Positions 8,274-18,723 of a stretch of DNA of 64,000 nt are shown here, in pieces. Source of the stretch: JAFMPW01 sp041743085 (lineage in GTDB: Bacteria; Bacteroidota; Bacteroidia; Flavobacteriales; Flavobacteriaceae). The position numbers and the translations under genes are program-made. The notes beneath the pieces were generated by a model. That model saw only the letters and a list, made by a program, of their open reading frames with translations. It did no database searches and had not been told where the DNA came from. Every line of letters begins with the position of its first letter. The first letter of the stretch is position 1. The DNA lies in contig JBGTNL010000039.1 of assembly GCA_041743085.1 (NCBI GenBank), positions 1-64,000 on the forward strand, given 5' to 3'.

Positions 8274-11200
8274 ATGAAACCAAAATATTTTTCAGAAAAT
8301 GCCTACACCATTTACCCTGCCGCCCTTCTGCCCCAAATATCCTCATTCTATACCGTGGAAACCCCTGAAACCCGATTTGAATGGAACGCCTTTCAATTGT
8401 TTTACCAAGGAAAACAACACTTGTTTCACGAGGAGTACGGCCTGGCAATGGACAGTTTTAAAGAATTGTCCCATTTGATCCTGAAAACAGTACACCCCAA
8501 ACTTCCTGTGAATCCTAACCTAAACCGCTTTTCAGATCTGCCCCGGCTGATCGAACTCTTAGATCCTATGCTGGCGCGTACCGCGGAGATCCTGAAAGAT
8601 ACGCCCGTAGAAAGGTATAATTTTCCTTCCACCATAGTCAATAAAACTACGGAACTGGCGCCGGATTTGGCCAAGAAAATCGATAAGGTTACCGGAGCAG
8701 GGTTGTCCATTACTTCACATCATGGCAAAGTTACCGACCTGGTAGACCGGGCGGTACTGGCTGCTGAAAATAATGACTGGAAGGCCTCCATGGATAATTT
8801 TAACGAAGCACTAGATGCCACCCCAGTGGACGATGTCCCGCTGCGGGCGTCCATTCTCCACGATATGGCCCTAACCAGTGAAAAGAACAACAAGAAAACC
8901 GAGGCCATAGAATTTGCCGAAAAGAGTGTAGGATTGTTTAATACCTCAAGAAATAGGGAAAAGCAGGTAAAGGCGCTCAATATGCTCAGTGGACTGTTTT
9001 CAAGGAACGATATGCCCGACAAGGCGAAGGATAATTTGGACAAAGCCAATGACCTGATTAAAGTCCATAACCTTCACCAGGTTAATACGGGAGCAGTGTC
9101 CAGGGCTATCTCTCCGAATATTTCAAACAATCTTTCCAGGATAGGTGCGGTTTCCGTAAACCCGGGAACATTAGCTACCCCGGCCCCCGCTACAACCATG
9201 GTTAGTGCTGCGGTCCTTGCAACCCCTGTTTTAAGGGAAACCCCGGAGGCGCCAGCCTTCATTTCAGGAGAATTTCTGAAGTCGCAGCCCGCCACGGTGC
9301 AAAAGCAGCTTATGATCAGCGGGGAAACCGAAACCGCTTCAATAGCCCTGAACGGCAACCTGCTTACAGGTATGAAAAAATACTACACCGATCTGTCAAA
9401 ATCGGCAGATTTGGGTCTCGTTAACGCATTTAAATATACCCCTCTGCAGATGGTGGCCTATTTGCCCCATATGTATTTTTATCTGTTGCCGATGGCGATG
9501 GCGGATTGTGAGATAGGAATGGGAAAACTCTCAGCCGCAACCCAGCGGATAGAAGATGTCCTCGTATACCCTTATTTGAATGAAGATATCGAGGTAGTCA
9601 GTATCTGGATCAAACTAGCCGATTGCTATCTTGATCTTGGCGACGAGTTCTATAAAAATGCAAAAGACAATGTGGGTGCCTACAGTTCGGCTAAAAACAG
9701 CTATGAAAAAATTGTAAAAACAGATAATAGTATTGATCCCAATTCACCGTTGTATAAGGATGCGAAGTTCAGTAAGATCAAAAAACGCGTTCAGGACGTA
9801 CTTGCAGGTCCTGCTGCCTTTATAACTGCCGGAGGGGTAACCACACTTAATGAAAATCCAACCATCCTTTGGCGGATACGGCAGGCGGAAACTATGTTAT
9901 TCCAGATTTCCTCGAAATTGAATTTCTTTGGTTTTGATAAAGATTATGTACCCCCGTTCAGCTTTCAATATCTGCAGGATACAGCCCGCTACTTTGCGCA
10001 ACACGCCTCCCAGATGGAACAAAAATATATTCAGTACAAAAGCACTGCCGAAAATGAAGAATTGCGTTACGACCAGGTTGCTCAACAGGTGGAACTGGCC
10101 CAGCAAAGTGTTATTCTGGAAAAAAGAGGGGTGGCCGAAGCCCAGGCTGGTATAGACGTGGCAGGGGCAAACAGGGATTACGCGGAAACCCGTAGAAAAA
10201 ATGCGGTGGATTCCAAAAACGAATTCAGCGAGGTACGCTGGGAATTGTTGGAAATTGCCGTGGCGGAGGCATGGGCAAGCGCCTCGAGCGTAGATCGCGA
10301 TGATCAGGTAAAGCTTACCTGGAATGGCCATTACTACAATTCCAGTAAGAAAAGGAGGAATGTAGTATTAAAGGAGTTGGCAGATCAAAGAACACGGATT
10401 ACGCATGATCTTCAGGCCAATAAACTAGATGATGAAATAGCCTCCGCGAATGCGTACAAGGAAGTAGCGAATGCCCAACTGGAACAAGCCAAGACAAGGA
10501 AGGCTGTCGCTGAAAAACGGGTGGAGATTGCCGAACTGCAACAGAAGCATGCCGAGGAAAATAAAGAATTTCTGGATTTAAAAGAATTCGGCGCAGGTAT
10601 GTGGTACGCTATTGCCAAAAAAACGAAACGCCTGGTCACCCGTTATCTTGATCAGGCTACGGAAATAGCTTTTCTTATGGAGCGGGCGTACAATGCCGAA
10701 ACAGAACGCGGACTGGGTGTAATACGTTATAACTATGCCCCATCTTATAGCGGATTTTTGGTCGGCGCTGACCAGCTGACCAGTGATATCGACTATTTTA
10801 CCTTCGACTATATCACCAATATCAGATCCAGGAAGGCTCCCGTCAAGAAGACCATAAGCCTGGGAGATCTGGCGCCAAATGCGTTTGAAATGTTGCTGAG
10901 CAAGGGTAAATGCCAGTTTGAGACCACGCTGGCAGATTTTGACCGGGAGTTCCCCGGAATGTACCTGTGTAAGATTAAAAATTTAGAACTGATGTTCGTT
11001 GGTATTACCAGGGCTGTTTCCGTTGCGGGATCCCTGCGGAATGTAGGCGTATCCAAATTCAGGAAATCCAATGGAAATGAGATCTCACAGTTGTATCCCG
11101 CAGATGTAATGCCGCTTTCACAATACGATATCCGGCAAGATGCCCTGGCGTTCAGGTTCGATCCTAAAGATCTTAAATTGTTCGAGAACAGTGGGTTGGA

Positions 11201-11762
11201 AACCATTTGGGAACTTCAACTTCACCGGCATGCAAATGATTTTGACTTCCGCGAGATCCTGGATATTCATTTGATCGTCTATTATGACGGCTTCCACAAT
11301 ACTACGCTAGAATCAAATATCATAGCAGCTCTTCCCACATCGGGAAGCGCCTCAAGAGCCTTTTCCATGCAGCTTAATTTTCCTGACGAACTGTATTATC
11401 TGCGAACCAATGGTGAGGGCATTATGGATTTTGATACGGGAATGTTCCCCTACAATCAGATCGATCTGAAGCGAAATCAGACCAGTTTGAAAACACTTGG
11501 AGAAAAGGATGCCATCAAAGGCCTGAAGTTGGAGGTGCATTCAGAGGCAATGAACAAAACTGTAAAAGTTACTACAGATAATGAAGGCAAAGTGCCTGCA
11601 GCAGACTTCAATACCTTAAAAAATGGTTCAATGATAGATAAATGGACCCTCACGGTTCCCAAGGCGGATAATCCGCAATTGGTCAATGACGATCAACTGG
11701 ATCTCTCGGGAATATCGGATATCATTTTCCTTAGTGATTATAATTTTATCTATAGAGTTTAA
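8274..11762 (+). CDS. Tc toxin A-like protein (TcA, with TcB-binding domain)
   Basis: The 1162-residue protein resembles a compact TcA subunit. Residues about 150-270 contain TPR-like helices. A long coiled coil rich in E, A, Q and K spans about 580-790, consistent with the TcA helical stalk. From about 800 the sequence follows the TcA C-terminal TcB-binding domain: MERAYNAETERGL, ISLGDLAPNAFEMLLSKGKC, FDREFPGMYLCKIKNLEL, then FENSGLETIWELQLHR. It is much shorter than Photorhabdus TcdA1 (about 2500 residues) and lacks a recognisable N-terminal receptor shell. The TcB-TcC fusion starts 24 bp downstream, so the pair should form one toxin. Family knowledge: TcA makes the membrane pore that injects the TcC toxin part. 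Confidence 0.8.
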   Translation: MKPKYFSENAYTIYPAALLPQISSFYTVETPETRFEWNAFQLFYQGKQHLFHEEYGLAMDSFKELSHLILKTVHPKLPVNPNLNRFSDLPRLIELLDPMLARTAEILKDTPVERYNFPSTIVNKTTELAPDLAKKIDKVTGAGLSITSHHGKVTDLVDRAVLAAENNDWKASMDNFNEALDATPVDDVPLRASILHDMALTSEKNNKKTEAIEFAEKSVGLFNTSRNREKQVKALNMLSGLFSRNDMPDKAKDNLDKANDLIKVHNLHQVNTGAVSRAISPNISNNLSRIGAVSVNPGTLATPAPATTMVSAAVLATPVLRETPEAPAFISGEFLKSQPATVQKQLMISGETETASIALNGNLLTGMKKYYTDLSKSADLGLVNAFKYTPLQMVAYLPHMYFYLLPMAMADCEIGMGKLSAATQRIEDVLVYPYLNEDIEVVSIWIKLADCYLDLGDEFYKNAKDNVGAYSSAKNSYEKIVKTDNSIDPNSPLYKDAKFSKIKKRVQDVLAGPAAFITAGGVTTLNENPTILWRIRQAETMLFQISSKLNFFGFDKDYVPPFSFQYLQDTARYFAQHASQMEQKYIQYKSTAENEELRYDQVAQQVELAQQSVILEKRGVAEAQAGIDVAGANRDYAETRRKNAVDSKNEFSEVRWELLEIAVAEAWASASSVDRDDQVKLTWNGHYYNSSKKRRNVVLKELADQRTRITHDLQANKLDDEIASANAYKEVANAQLEQAKTRKAVAEKRVEIAELQQKHAEENKEFLDLKEFGAGMWYAIAKKTKRLVTRYLDQATEIAFLMERAYNAETERGLGVIRYNYAPSYSGFLVGADQLTSDIDYFTFDYITNIRSRKAPVKKTISLGDLAPNAFEMLLSKGKCQFETTLADFDREFPGMYLCKIKNLELMFVGITRAVSVAGSLRNVGVSKFRKSNGNEISQLYPADVMPLSQYDIRQDALAFRFDPKDLKLFENSGLETIWELQLHRHANDFDFREILDIHLIVYYDGFHNTTLESNIIAALPTSGSASRAFSMQLNFPDELYYLRTNGEGIMDFDTGMFPYNQIDLKRNQTSLKTLGEKDAIKGLKLEVHSEAMNKTVKVTTDNEGKVPAADFNTLKNGSMIDKWTLTVPKADNPQLVNDDQLDLSGISDIIFLSDYNFIYRV

Positions 11763-11786
11763 AATTCCAAATCAAAAGTTTAAAAG

Positions 11787-14700
11787 ATGGGAGCGCAAAA
11801 TGCAAAAACCTCCCCTCCGTCCGGGACAGGAAATGTACCGGGCTTCGGGGAGTCCTTTAACATCAATCTTAATACCGGGCAAGGGGTTTATTCCTATAAA
11901 ATTGCCTTACCGGCTGGTGTAGCCAAGCACACCCCATCGCTTACTTTAGAATATTCCTCATCTCATCAATATAGTAATTATGGCTGGGGCTGGGATATAG
12001 GAATAAGAAATATAAGTCGAAAACTCGATTCCGGGACAGGAACTGTCAAAGATGTCTACATGGATAGCGGGCAGGAGATAGTGGCCATGGCAGACGGCAC
12101 CTTTCGCAACAGGTTTGAAGCACAACACAACCGTTATGACCGGGAAGGCGATGGATGGATCATCGGTGAACGGAATGGGGTAAAACACATAATGGGTACA
12201 AAAGTCGACGCACGTCTGCAACATCCACAGCATGCCGACAGGACTTTCAAGTGGTTGGTGGAAAAAACTATCGATACCTGTGGAAATGAAATCCATTATA
12301 CCTATCTGATGGATGAACATTCGCATTATCTCAATACTGTTGACTATGCCATTTATAGAATAAAATTTCATTATGAGCCGCGCCCGGACATCCGGACTAA
12401 CGGGCGGATGGGCTTTTTAACCCACCGCAAAAATCGCTGTAAAAGCATTGAGTTGCAGGTGGAACTTAATAATGTATTCACTACACAGAAAACCTGGACC
12501 TTCCAATATGCCGAAGAGCCGGTATCCGGAGTGTCCATATTAGAAGCCATTCTGCTAAAGGCGCATGGCGAGGCCGCGGATGGCAGCGAGGACATCCTTA
12601 TGCCGCCGGTATCCTTTCACTATCAGGCATACGACCCGATGGACCACAATTTCGATTTTGTCAAAACCGAAGGGCAGACCCCTCCCCCGCTATCTGAGGA
12701 CGAAGCCTCTTTGATTAATATGGCCAACAGCCCTTTGCCCGGAATCTTATATAACCAGAATGGACGTCAGCTCTATTGGGAGAATGACGGCGACGGTAAA
12801 TGGCGCACTGCCAGGCCAGTGGAAAAGGTTCCCTTTGTAGCTAGTTTTGCCAGTAACGGAGCCGTTTTCGGAGACATGAATGCTTCCGGAAACGCCGATA
12901 TGTTGGTTCTGGGACCCAATGCCCTTAACGGGTATTATGAAAACGAAGGAGCTGTGCGATGGGGGAATTTTGTAGCTTACCCCAGGAACACAAGGACATT
13001 TCCATCCCCGCAACAATCCACTCGCTTTGTAGATATCGATGGAAACGGTGTGGTCGATGCCATTAAGTCAACCGGGCGGGCCTTCCATATCCTAAAAAAC
13101 CAAAAGAAAAAAGGTTGGGATGCTCCCGCGGTAATCGGGAAGTCTGCGGCCGATATCGCCCAGGTAAATTTTGAAGATCTTCACTATCATATGGCAGACA
13201 TGACGGGGGATGGTCTCATGGATATTGTAAAAGTAGGATCCGGAAGAATTGATTATTGGCCCAGCCTGGGAGATGGTAAGTACGGCGATAAACAGACCAT
13301 GTTCAATTCCCCAAGGCTTCCCGGGCTTAGCAAACATCTGGAAAGATGTTTTCTAACGGATTGCAACGGCTCCGGCTGTGCGGATCTGGTTTTTTACGAC
13401 GGAAGCGCCTTCACGGTATGTTATAATAAAAACGGAAGGAGCTTTACCGACCCTTTTATATTTGATTTTCTTCCGGCACCCCTTGATGGTCCTATGCAGG
13501 CCATCGATTTTTACGGGACCGGAAAAACAGGGATCCTCTATAATACCAGATCGGCTTCCGGCCTTGAATATGCCTATGTCACTTTTGGCAGTACCCAGAC
13601 TGGATTTAATATGGTGAAAGTGCTTAACGGATTTGGTTTGGAATCGGAAATTGAATACAAACCTGCCATTGAATATTACAAACAGGACAGGGTGAAGGGA
13701 AGAAAATGGAAAACACATTTCCCCTTTCCTCTAAAAGTAGTGTCCAAAATGAAGGAGACCGATGTTGTCACCGGACTGGTAAATGAAAACACCATTATTT
13801 ACCACGATGCACATTTTAATACTGATTTAAGGCAGTTTCAAGGTTTCGCCGAGGTGGAGAAGATTGAGAAAGGCGATGACAGCTGCCCGGATAAAAAACT
13901 GGTGTATCATTATTTGATGGGACAGGAGTATGCTCCCGGTAACGGGGCCAGTCATGCCGCCCTTAACGGTAAGCTGAAAACGATAGAAACTTTTGCCCTG
14001 GATGGCACCGCCCTGGAAAGTGTTCCGTATACTACAGAGGCTTCCAAATACAGGATTGCCTTAAGCGAGGCAGCCGCTGACGGCCGGGAAAGGGTCAGCG
14101 TTTTCCTGGAAACCTATACGCAGACCCATCTTGAACGCGGTAATGACCGGCGAGTGGAAGAAAAGAAATACCAGTACGATGCTTTTGGCAATATGGCAGT
14201 AGAATCCATAAAAGCCTTTGGAACTGAAGCTGGTGAGGCGGTTCCCGAGATCTCTTCGGAGATACGGTACGAATATGCCATCAATAAAGAAAAATGGATA
14301 CTGGACCGTGTTTCCGTGGTCTCGGTAACGGACAGCACGGGCAATGTAACAGGAGAAACCCGTAAATATTACGATGGTCCGGATTTCAAAGGATTGGATC
14401 CGGGCAAAGTTGAGAAAGGCCTGGAAGTTCGTGAGGCACGGTTTGTTATGCATAAAACCCCGTTTAAGGACCATTACGGGAATATGGATCTTAACGAACT
14501 CGGTTATTATGAGGCAAAAGATAATAAGGGGAAGGATGCCATCTTTATGGATTTCAAATTGAGCGGATTCAATGAGAGGGGCTTGCGAACAGGGGAAAAA
14601 GATGCCATGGGCAGTACGGTGGAAATTCAATTCGACGAAACCGGCCTTTTCCGTGAGAAGTATAAAAGCACCTTGGGGGAGAATCTGTATGAAACCGATA

Positions 14701-17627
14701 AGAAAACCGCAAATATTACAAAGATTACCGGCCCGGACGGATCAGTGTTGCGCATGAGCTATGATGCCATGGGCAGATTACGGGACGTATTTTCGCCGGA
14801 TAATGACTCCGCCGTTCCCTCCAGAAGTTACATTTTTAACAGCAATCAGCTGCCACTTAGGCGAACCACCAGGTTTTACGAGGAGGAAGATCTCAATAAA
14901 TTTTCAAAAGTGATTACCTATTTTGACGGGGCCTCCAAGGAGATCCAGAACCGCATACAGTGCGAGAACGGGCAATTCACGGTTTCCGAATATAAGATCA
15001 TGAATCCTCTTGGAAAGCCCAAAACCGAATTTCAACCCTATTTTTCAACATCTGAAGACTTTGAAATTCCGGATACGGCCACACATCCGCATCAGACCTT
15101 TGCCTATGATGTTATGGCACGTCCCGTGCACACGGTCAATTTCTTCGGGGGCATTTCAACAGCGGTCTACCACGTTTTCAGTCTGATCACAAGCGACCCC
15201 ATAGACAACGAAACCAATCCGGAATTCATAGCACAAGGGTTGACGAATACTCCTAAAATAGAACGCTTCAACGTGCTGCGAGACAGAACTGAAACCGTCC
15301 TTAAACTGGAAAATGATAAGGAAACGGTGCTGCGATATGAAGTCAATAAGTGGGGGCAACTGGAATCTGTATCAGATGACAAGGGCATTGTTGCCAGCTA
15401 TGTATATGATCATCAGGGAAACCGATTGGTAGTAGACCACAGGGAAGCAGGAGTTCGAAAAGTTTGGTATAATGCCCTAAAGCAACCTGTAAAGGGTGAG
15501 GATGCCAATGGAAACGAAATTTCTGCGGAATATGACAATCTAAACAGGATTACCTCCCTATTTGCCAATGGGTCTGAAGTAGAGACCTATACCTATGATA
15601 CTTCGGCACAAAATGCTATTGGGCGTTTGGCCCGGGTTGGTTATGAAAAGGGGAGCCAATCCTTTATTTACGACACCAACGGACAGATCATTGAAAAGAC
15701 CTATAATTTTGTAGACCGGCCCAACCCCCTTGTTATGAAATATAGATACGACCGTATTGGGCGGAGGTCGGGCGTGGAACATGACGATGGCACCATCTTA
15801 AACCATGTATTTACGCCAAACGGTTGGGTACGCAGCATTCCCGGCATCGTTAAATCCATTGATTATGATCCCATGGGAAATCCGCTGGAAATTACCTATG
15901 AAAACGATGTCATTACAAAATATACCTTCTTTGATGGCGGCCGCAAGATAAAAACACAGCGAACTGTAAATAAGAACAACCAGGTCCTGGAAGACCTGCG
16001 GTACGAATACCTGTCTAACGGAAGTTTGCTGCGCTTTTTGGACAAAACAGGCAACCAAACCATAACACATAGTTATAAATACAATGCCCTGAATGAACTG
16101 GCTGAATATAATACCGAACAAAACGGGGCCCTGGAAAATCATAAGTATGAATATGAAGATCACCTGAACCTTCGCTCCATGGGGGATAACGGTCTTACCC
16201 TATTCAGGGAACATATAACCAAACCGGCACACATCTCTAAAATAAAAGATAAGAATGGTACCGAGACTGTTCTCAACTATGACAGGAATGGCAATCTCTT
16301 AAACCTTCCAGGAAGGGCATTCACCTACGATTACAAAAATGCCATAAACAGGTTGGACAGGGATGACGGCCTGGTAGCGGAGTACTTTTACAACCACCTT
16401 CAGGACAGGATACAAAAAACGGTGACAAACGGTGGCTTAACAAGTACTACTTTTTTCCTGGGAAACGCCGCTGAATACAAGAATTCTCAGAAAGTATTTT
16501 TCGTATATCTCGGCAATATACGGGTGGCAATGATACAAAACGGGGTGAAAAGTTGGGTTCACTCCAATTATTTAGGCAATACCAACTTCTACACGGATCA
16601 GGCAGGTACTAAGATATCGTCAATCTCTTACAAGCCTTTCGGCAACATTGCAAATTCAAACAATAACCCCCCTACCCATACCTTTGGCACCCATCCGTAC
16701 GATGAAGAGTCTAATCTTTACTATGCTAAAAAAAGATATTATGCGCCGGAAATAGGTTGTTTTATGTCTGCAGACCCGGTTGCAGTGTTTATGCCAAAAA
16801 GGGTTATTGGCAGCATAAAGGCCTTTCAGTGCTACGCCTATACCGGCAATGACCCCGGCAATAATGTAGATCTGACAGGGCTATCTTTCTGGAGCGTATT
16901 CGGTGCCGTTGTCGGGGCCATCGTTGGCATTGCCCTGGTAGTCTTTGCGGGACCCCTGGCGGCCCTGATTATAGGTATTGGCATTATAACGTTGTCCTAT
17001 ATCCTGGCTACCAACAACGTTAATAATGATTTTGGGGAATTTATGCGTGGTTTTATGATCGGTTTTAATGCCGGGATGAATGCTGCCATTGGTACTATAC
17101 TCTTCGGCCCTGTCATAGGCATTGCTTTGGGGGTGATCAATTTTCTGGCAGCCTTTGACAGTATTGCCCAGAATGAGGTCTATAAAGGTATTTTAGGCTG
17201 GGCCAGCTGGTTTATGCCAATGTCCTGGGTGGTTACCGGTCTGGGACTGCTTTTCTTTGTAGTCAATCTAATAGTGGCAGGGGTAACATTTCAGCAGGTA
17301 GACAGAGTTAGAATTGACTCCATAAGTGTGAACTGGCAAACCGGAATGATTGTCATGGAAGGTGGATTAATTACCAATACCGGCGGAGGGTTCAACATGG
17401 GTAACTTTTCTTTTGTTGGTCCGGGTCATACAGGCATCGTTGATCACGAATTGGGACACGGCCTTAACCTGGGGGCTTATGGATGGGTGTTTCATTTTGT
17501 GGGCGCCATAGACGAAAATGCGGTACAAACTAATCCCGAAGACGCCTACTCCGAACATCTGGCAGAAAGTAATATGGCTACGTCACGAACCCCCCCACCT
17601 TCTCCCTCATTAGACATGTGGACATGA
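11787..17627 (+). CDS. TcB-TcC fusion toxin with RHS core and zincin-like C terminus
   Basis: The 1946-residue protein starts with an SpvB-like domain (about 10-300: GFGESFNINLNTGQGVYSY, SLTLEYSS, NYGWGWDIG). FG-GAP/VCBS-like repeats follow (about 330-540: GDMNASGNADMLVLG, VDIDGNGVVDAI, ADMTGDGLMDIVKVG). Next are TcdB middle regions (FNMVKVLNGFGLESEIEY) and many RHS/YD repeats. The RHS core sits at about 1636-1700 (YDEESNLYYAKKRYYAPEIG, YAYTGNDPGNNVDLTGL). The last 245 residues are the variable toxin part: several hydrophobic segments, then VDHELGHGLNLG near residue 1886, an HExxH zinc-metalloprotease-like motif. In Tc toxins the RHS shell encloses and cleaves off this C terminus. No secretion signal is seen. 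Confidence 0.87.
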   Translation: MGAQNAKTSPPSGTGNVPGFGESFNINLNTGQGVYSYKIALPAGVAKHTPSLTLEYSSSHQYSNYGWGWDIGIRNISRKLDSGTGTVKDVYMDSGQEIVAMADGTFRNRFEAQHNRYDREGDGWIIGERNGVKHIMGTKVDARLQHPQHADRTFKWLVEKTIDTCGNEIHYTYLMDEHSHYLNTVDYAIYRIKFHYEPRPDIRTNGRMGFLTHRKNRCKSIELQVELNNVFTTQKTWTFQYAEEPVSGVSILEAILLKAHGEAADGSEDILMPPVSFHYQAYDPMDHNFDFVKTEGQTPPPLSEDEASLINMANSPLPGILYNQNGRQLYWENDGDGKWRTARPVEKVPFVASFASNGAVFGDMNASGNADMLVLGPNALNGYYENEGAVRWGNFVAYPRNTRTFPSPQQSTRFVDIDGNGVVDAIKSTGRAFHILKNQKKKGWDAPAVIGKSAADIAQVNFEDLHYHMADMTGDGLMDIVKVGSGRIDYWPSLGDGKYGDKQTMFNSPRLPGLSKHLERCFLTDCNGSGCADLVFYDGSAFTVCYNKNGRSFTDPFIFDFLPAPLDGPMQAIDFYGTGKTGILYNTRSASGLEYAYVTFGSTQTGFNMVKVLNGFGLESEIEYKPAIEYYKQDRVKGRKWKTHFPFPLKVVSKMKETDVVTGLVNENTIIYHDAHFNTDLRQFQGFAEVEKIEKGDDSCPDKKLVYHYLMGQEYAPGNGASHAALNGKLKTIETFALDGTALESVPYTTEASKYRIALSEAAADGRERVSVFLETYTQTHLERGNDRRVEEKKYQYDAFGNMAVESIKAFGTEAGEAVPEISSEIRYEYAINKEKWILDRVSVVSVTDSTGNVTGETRKYYDGPDFKGLDPGKVEKGLEVREARFVMHKTPFKDHYGNMDLNELGYYEAKDNKGKDAIFMDFKLSGFNERGLRTGEKDAMGSTVEIQFDETGLFREKYKSTLGENLYETDKKTANITKITGPDGSVLRMSYDAMGRLRDVFSPDNDSAVPSRSYIFNSNQLPLRRTTRFYEEEDLNKFSKVITYFDGASKEIQNRIQCENGQFTVSEYKIMNPLGKPKTEFQPYFSTSEDFEIPDTATHPHQTFAYDVMARPVHTVNFFGGISTAVYHVFSLITSDPIDNETNPEFIAQGLTNTPKIERFNVLRDRTETVLKLENDKETVLRYEVNKWGQLESVSDDKGIVASYVYDHQGNRLVVDHREAGVRKVWYNALKQPVKGEDANGNEISAEYDNLNRITSLFANGSEVETYTYDTSAQNAIGRLARVGYEKGSQSFIYDTNGQIIEKTYNFVDRPNPLVMKYRYDRIGRRSGVEHDDGTILNHVFTPNGWVRSIPGIVKSIDYDPMGNPLEITYENDVITKYTFFDGGRKIKTQRTVNKNNQVLEDLRYEYLSNGSLLRFLDKTGNQTITHSYKYNALNELAEYNTEQNGALENHKYEYEDHLNLRSMGDNGLTLFREHITKPAHISKIKDKNGTETVLNYDRNGNLLNLPGRAFTYDYKNAINRLDRDDGLVAEYFYNHLQDRIQKTVTNGGLTSTTFFLGNAAEYKNSQKVFFVYLGNIRVAMIQNGVKSWVHSNYLGNTNFYTDQAGTKISSISYKPFGNIANSNNNPPTHTFGTHPYDEESNLYYAKKRYYAPEIGCFMSADPVAVFMPKRVIGSIKAFQCYAYTGNDPGNNVDLTGLSFWSVFGAVVGAIVGIALVVFAGPLAALIIGIGIITLSYILATNNVNNDFGEFMRGFMIGFNAGMNAAIGTILFGPVIGIALGVINFLAAFDSIAQNEVYKGILGWASWFMPMSWVVTGLGLLFFVVNLIVAGVTFQQVDRVRIDSISVNWQTGMIVMEGGLITNTGGGFNMGNFSFVGPGHTGIVDHELGHGLNLGAYGWVFHFVGAIDENAVQTNPEDAYSEHLAESNMATSRTPPPSPSLDMWT

Positions 17628-17628
17628 T

Positions 17629-17790
17629 ATGAATGATCAGGAAAATAAATCTGAAGTATGCATATCGCCTTTCAAAAAAGGATCTCCACAGGAGATTGGT
17701 AAAAGATTACGCAACCCATACCCTAAATTCTTCCGAATCCCTGTTAACCTTAATCCCCAAAGCCAGACTAATAAACAAAGCACAGTATAA
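17629..17790 (+). CDS. Small ORF directly after the RHS toxin, unrecognised
   Basis: A 53-codon frame starts one base after the toxin stop and contains SPFKKGSPQEIGKRLRNPYP followed by KFFRIPVNLNPQSQTNKQ. I do not recognise it. Its position is where immunity proteins or chaperones often lie in polymorphic-toxin loci, but it is very short and could also be a remnant of an alternative toxin tail. Confidence 0.3.
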   Translation: MNDQENKSEVCISPFKKGSPQEIGKRLRNPYPKFFRIPVNLNPQSQTNKQSTV

Positions 17791-17799
17791 AATTTCATT

Positions 17800-17952
17800 A
17801 TGAAGACACTAAAAGTGAATTATGACCAGCGAAGCCTGTACTATAGCTTGGATAACGGATGGCTGATGCAACGAAAATTTAACTACCGCGGTTCTTTCTG
17901 GATACACCTAAGCAGGAAATATCTGAGCCCTTACACCAGCCTTGGAGGCTGA
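17800..17952 (+). CDS. Second small ORF after the toxin, unrecognised
   Basis: A 50-codon frame (KTLKVNYDQRSLYYSLDNGW, FNYRGSFWIHLSRKY) starts at an ATG behind an A/T-rich leader. It is aromatic-rich and resembles the edge of a larger beta-rich domain. It is not recognised. It may be a real small gene in the toxin operon or a displaced toxin or immunity fragment. Confidence 0.28.
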   Translation: MKTLKVNYDQRSLYYSLDNGWLMQRKFNYRGSFWIHLSRKYLSPYTSLGG

Positions 17953-18082
17953 AGGACTATTGCCGGATTTAAAAGAGTGCATGAATGACAGTGCATTCCG
18001 ATAACCGGGCTTCCCGAAAATGTTGTATCGTGTTTTACGCCCATAATTCATATCTTTCTTACGAAACCATAAGCCCTTCGGA

Positions 18083-18457
18083 ATGCCGGAACCGGGATTA
18101 CACATTGCCAATTTCTTTTTTTACCTCTTTCATACGCTGTTGATCCTTTTCAATTTGTTTGGATGGTTACATCCCCGTACACGGAAACTAAACCTCATTA
18201 CATTACTGGTGACTTTTGGTTCCTGGGGAGTGCTTGGCCTTTGGTCTGGCTGGGGGTATTGCTTTTTAACGGACTGGCATTATGACGTGTTGAGGGAACT
18301 GGGAGAAGATGACATGCCCGCCAGCTATATTGCCTTTCTTGTTCTAAAGAGCACCGGCTGGCTGCCCGAAACCGGACTTGTAAATACACTTACCTTTATC
18401 CTTGCCATCCTGGCATTGCTATGTTCACTTTGGGTAAACCTGCGCCCGGGGAAATAA
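18083..18457 (+). CDS. DUF2784 family membrane protein
   Basis: The 124-residue protein matches the DUF2784 pattern: FHTLLILFNLFGWLHPRTRKLN, then TFGSWGVLGLWSGWGYCFLTDWH, with SYIAFLVLKSTGWLP and a last hydrophobic helix. It should be an inner-membrane protein with about four short transmembrane helices and unknown function. A TATCTTTC sequence at 18051-18058 could be its -7 promoter element, but no convincing -33 box is seen. Confidence 0.75.
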   Translation: MPEPGLHIANFFFYLFHTLLILFNLFGWLHPRTRKLNLITLLVTFGSWGVLGLWSGWGYCFLTDWHYDVLRELGEDDMPASYIAFLVLKSTGWLPETGLVNTLTFILAILALLCSLWVNLRPGK

Positions 18458-18723
18458 GCATCCGATTACTTTAAGGGTATCTCTAAAAATCCTACTTTGG
18501 TTGCCAAATTGTTCTTTTTCCCGGCTACTTCGTTGCCAAAATACTTCCCGATAACTATCTGGACTAAACTCCGCTTTTGGCCCCTTGTATCCGAAAAAAA
18601 TTCCTGCCTTATCATTCCAAACAGAGTTATTAGAGTCGCCCTTAGGAGAAAAGATCAAAGATATTTATTTGGGAAAAAATTAAGAAATAATATCCGTAAC
18701 TTAATGACATATAATTGGTTATC

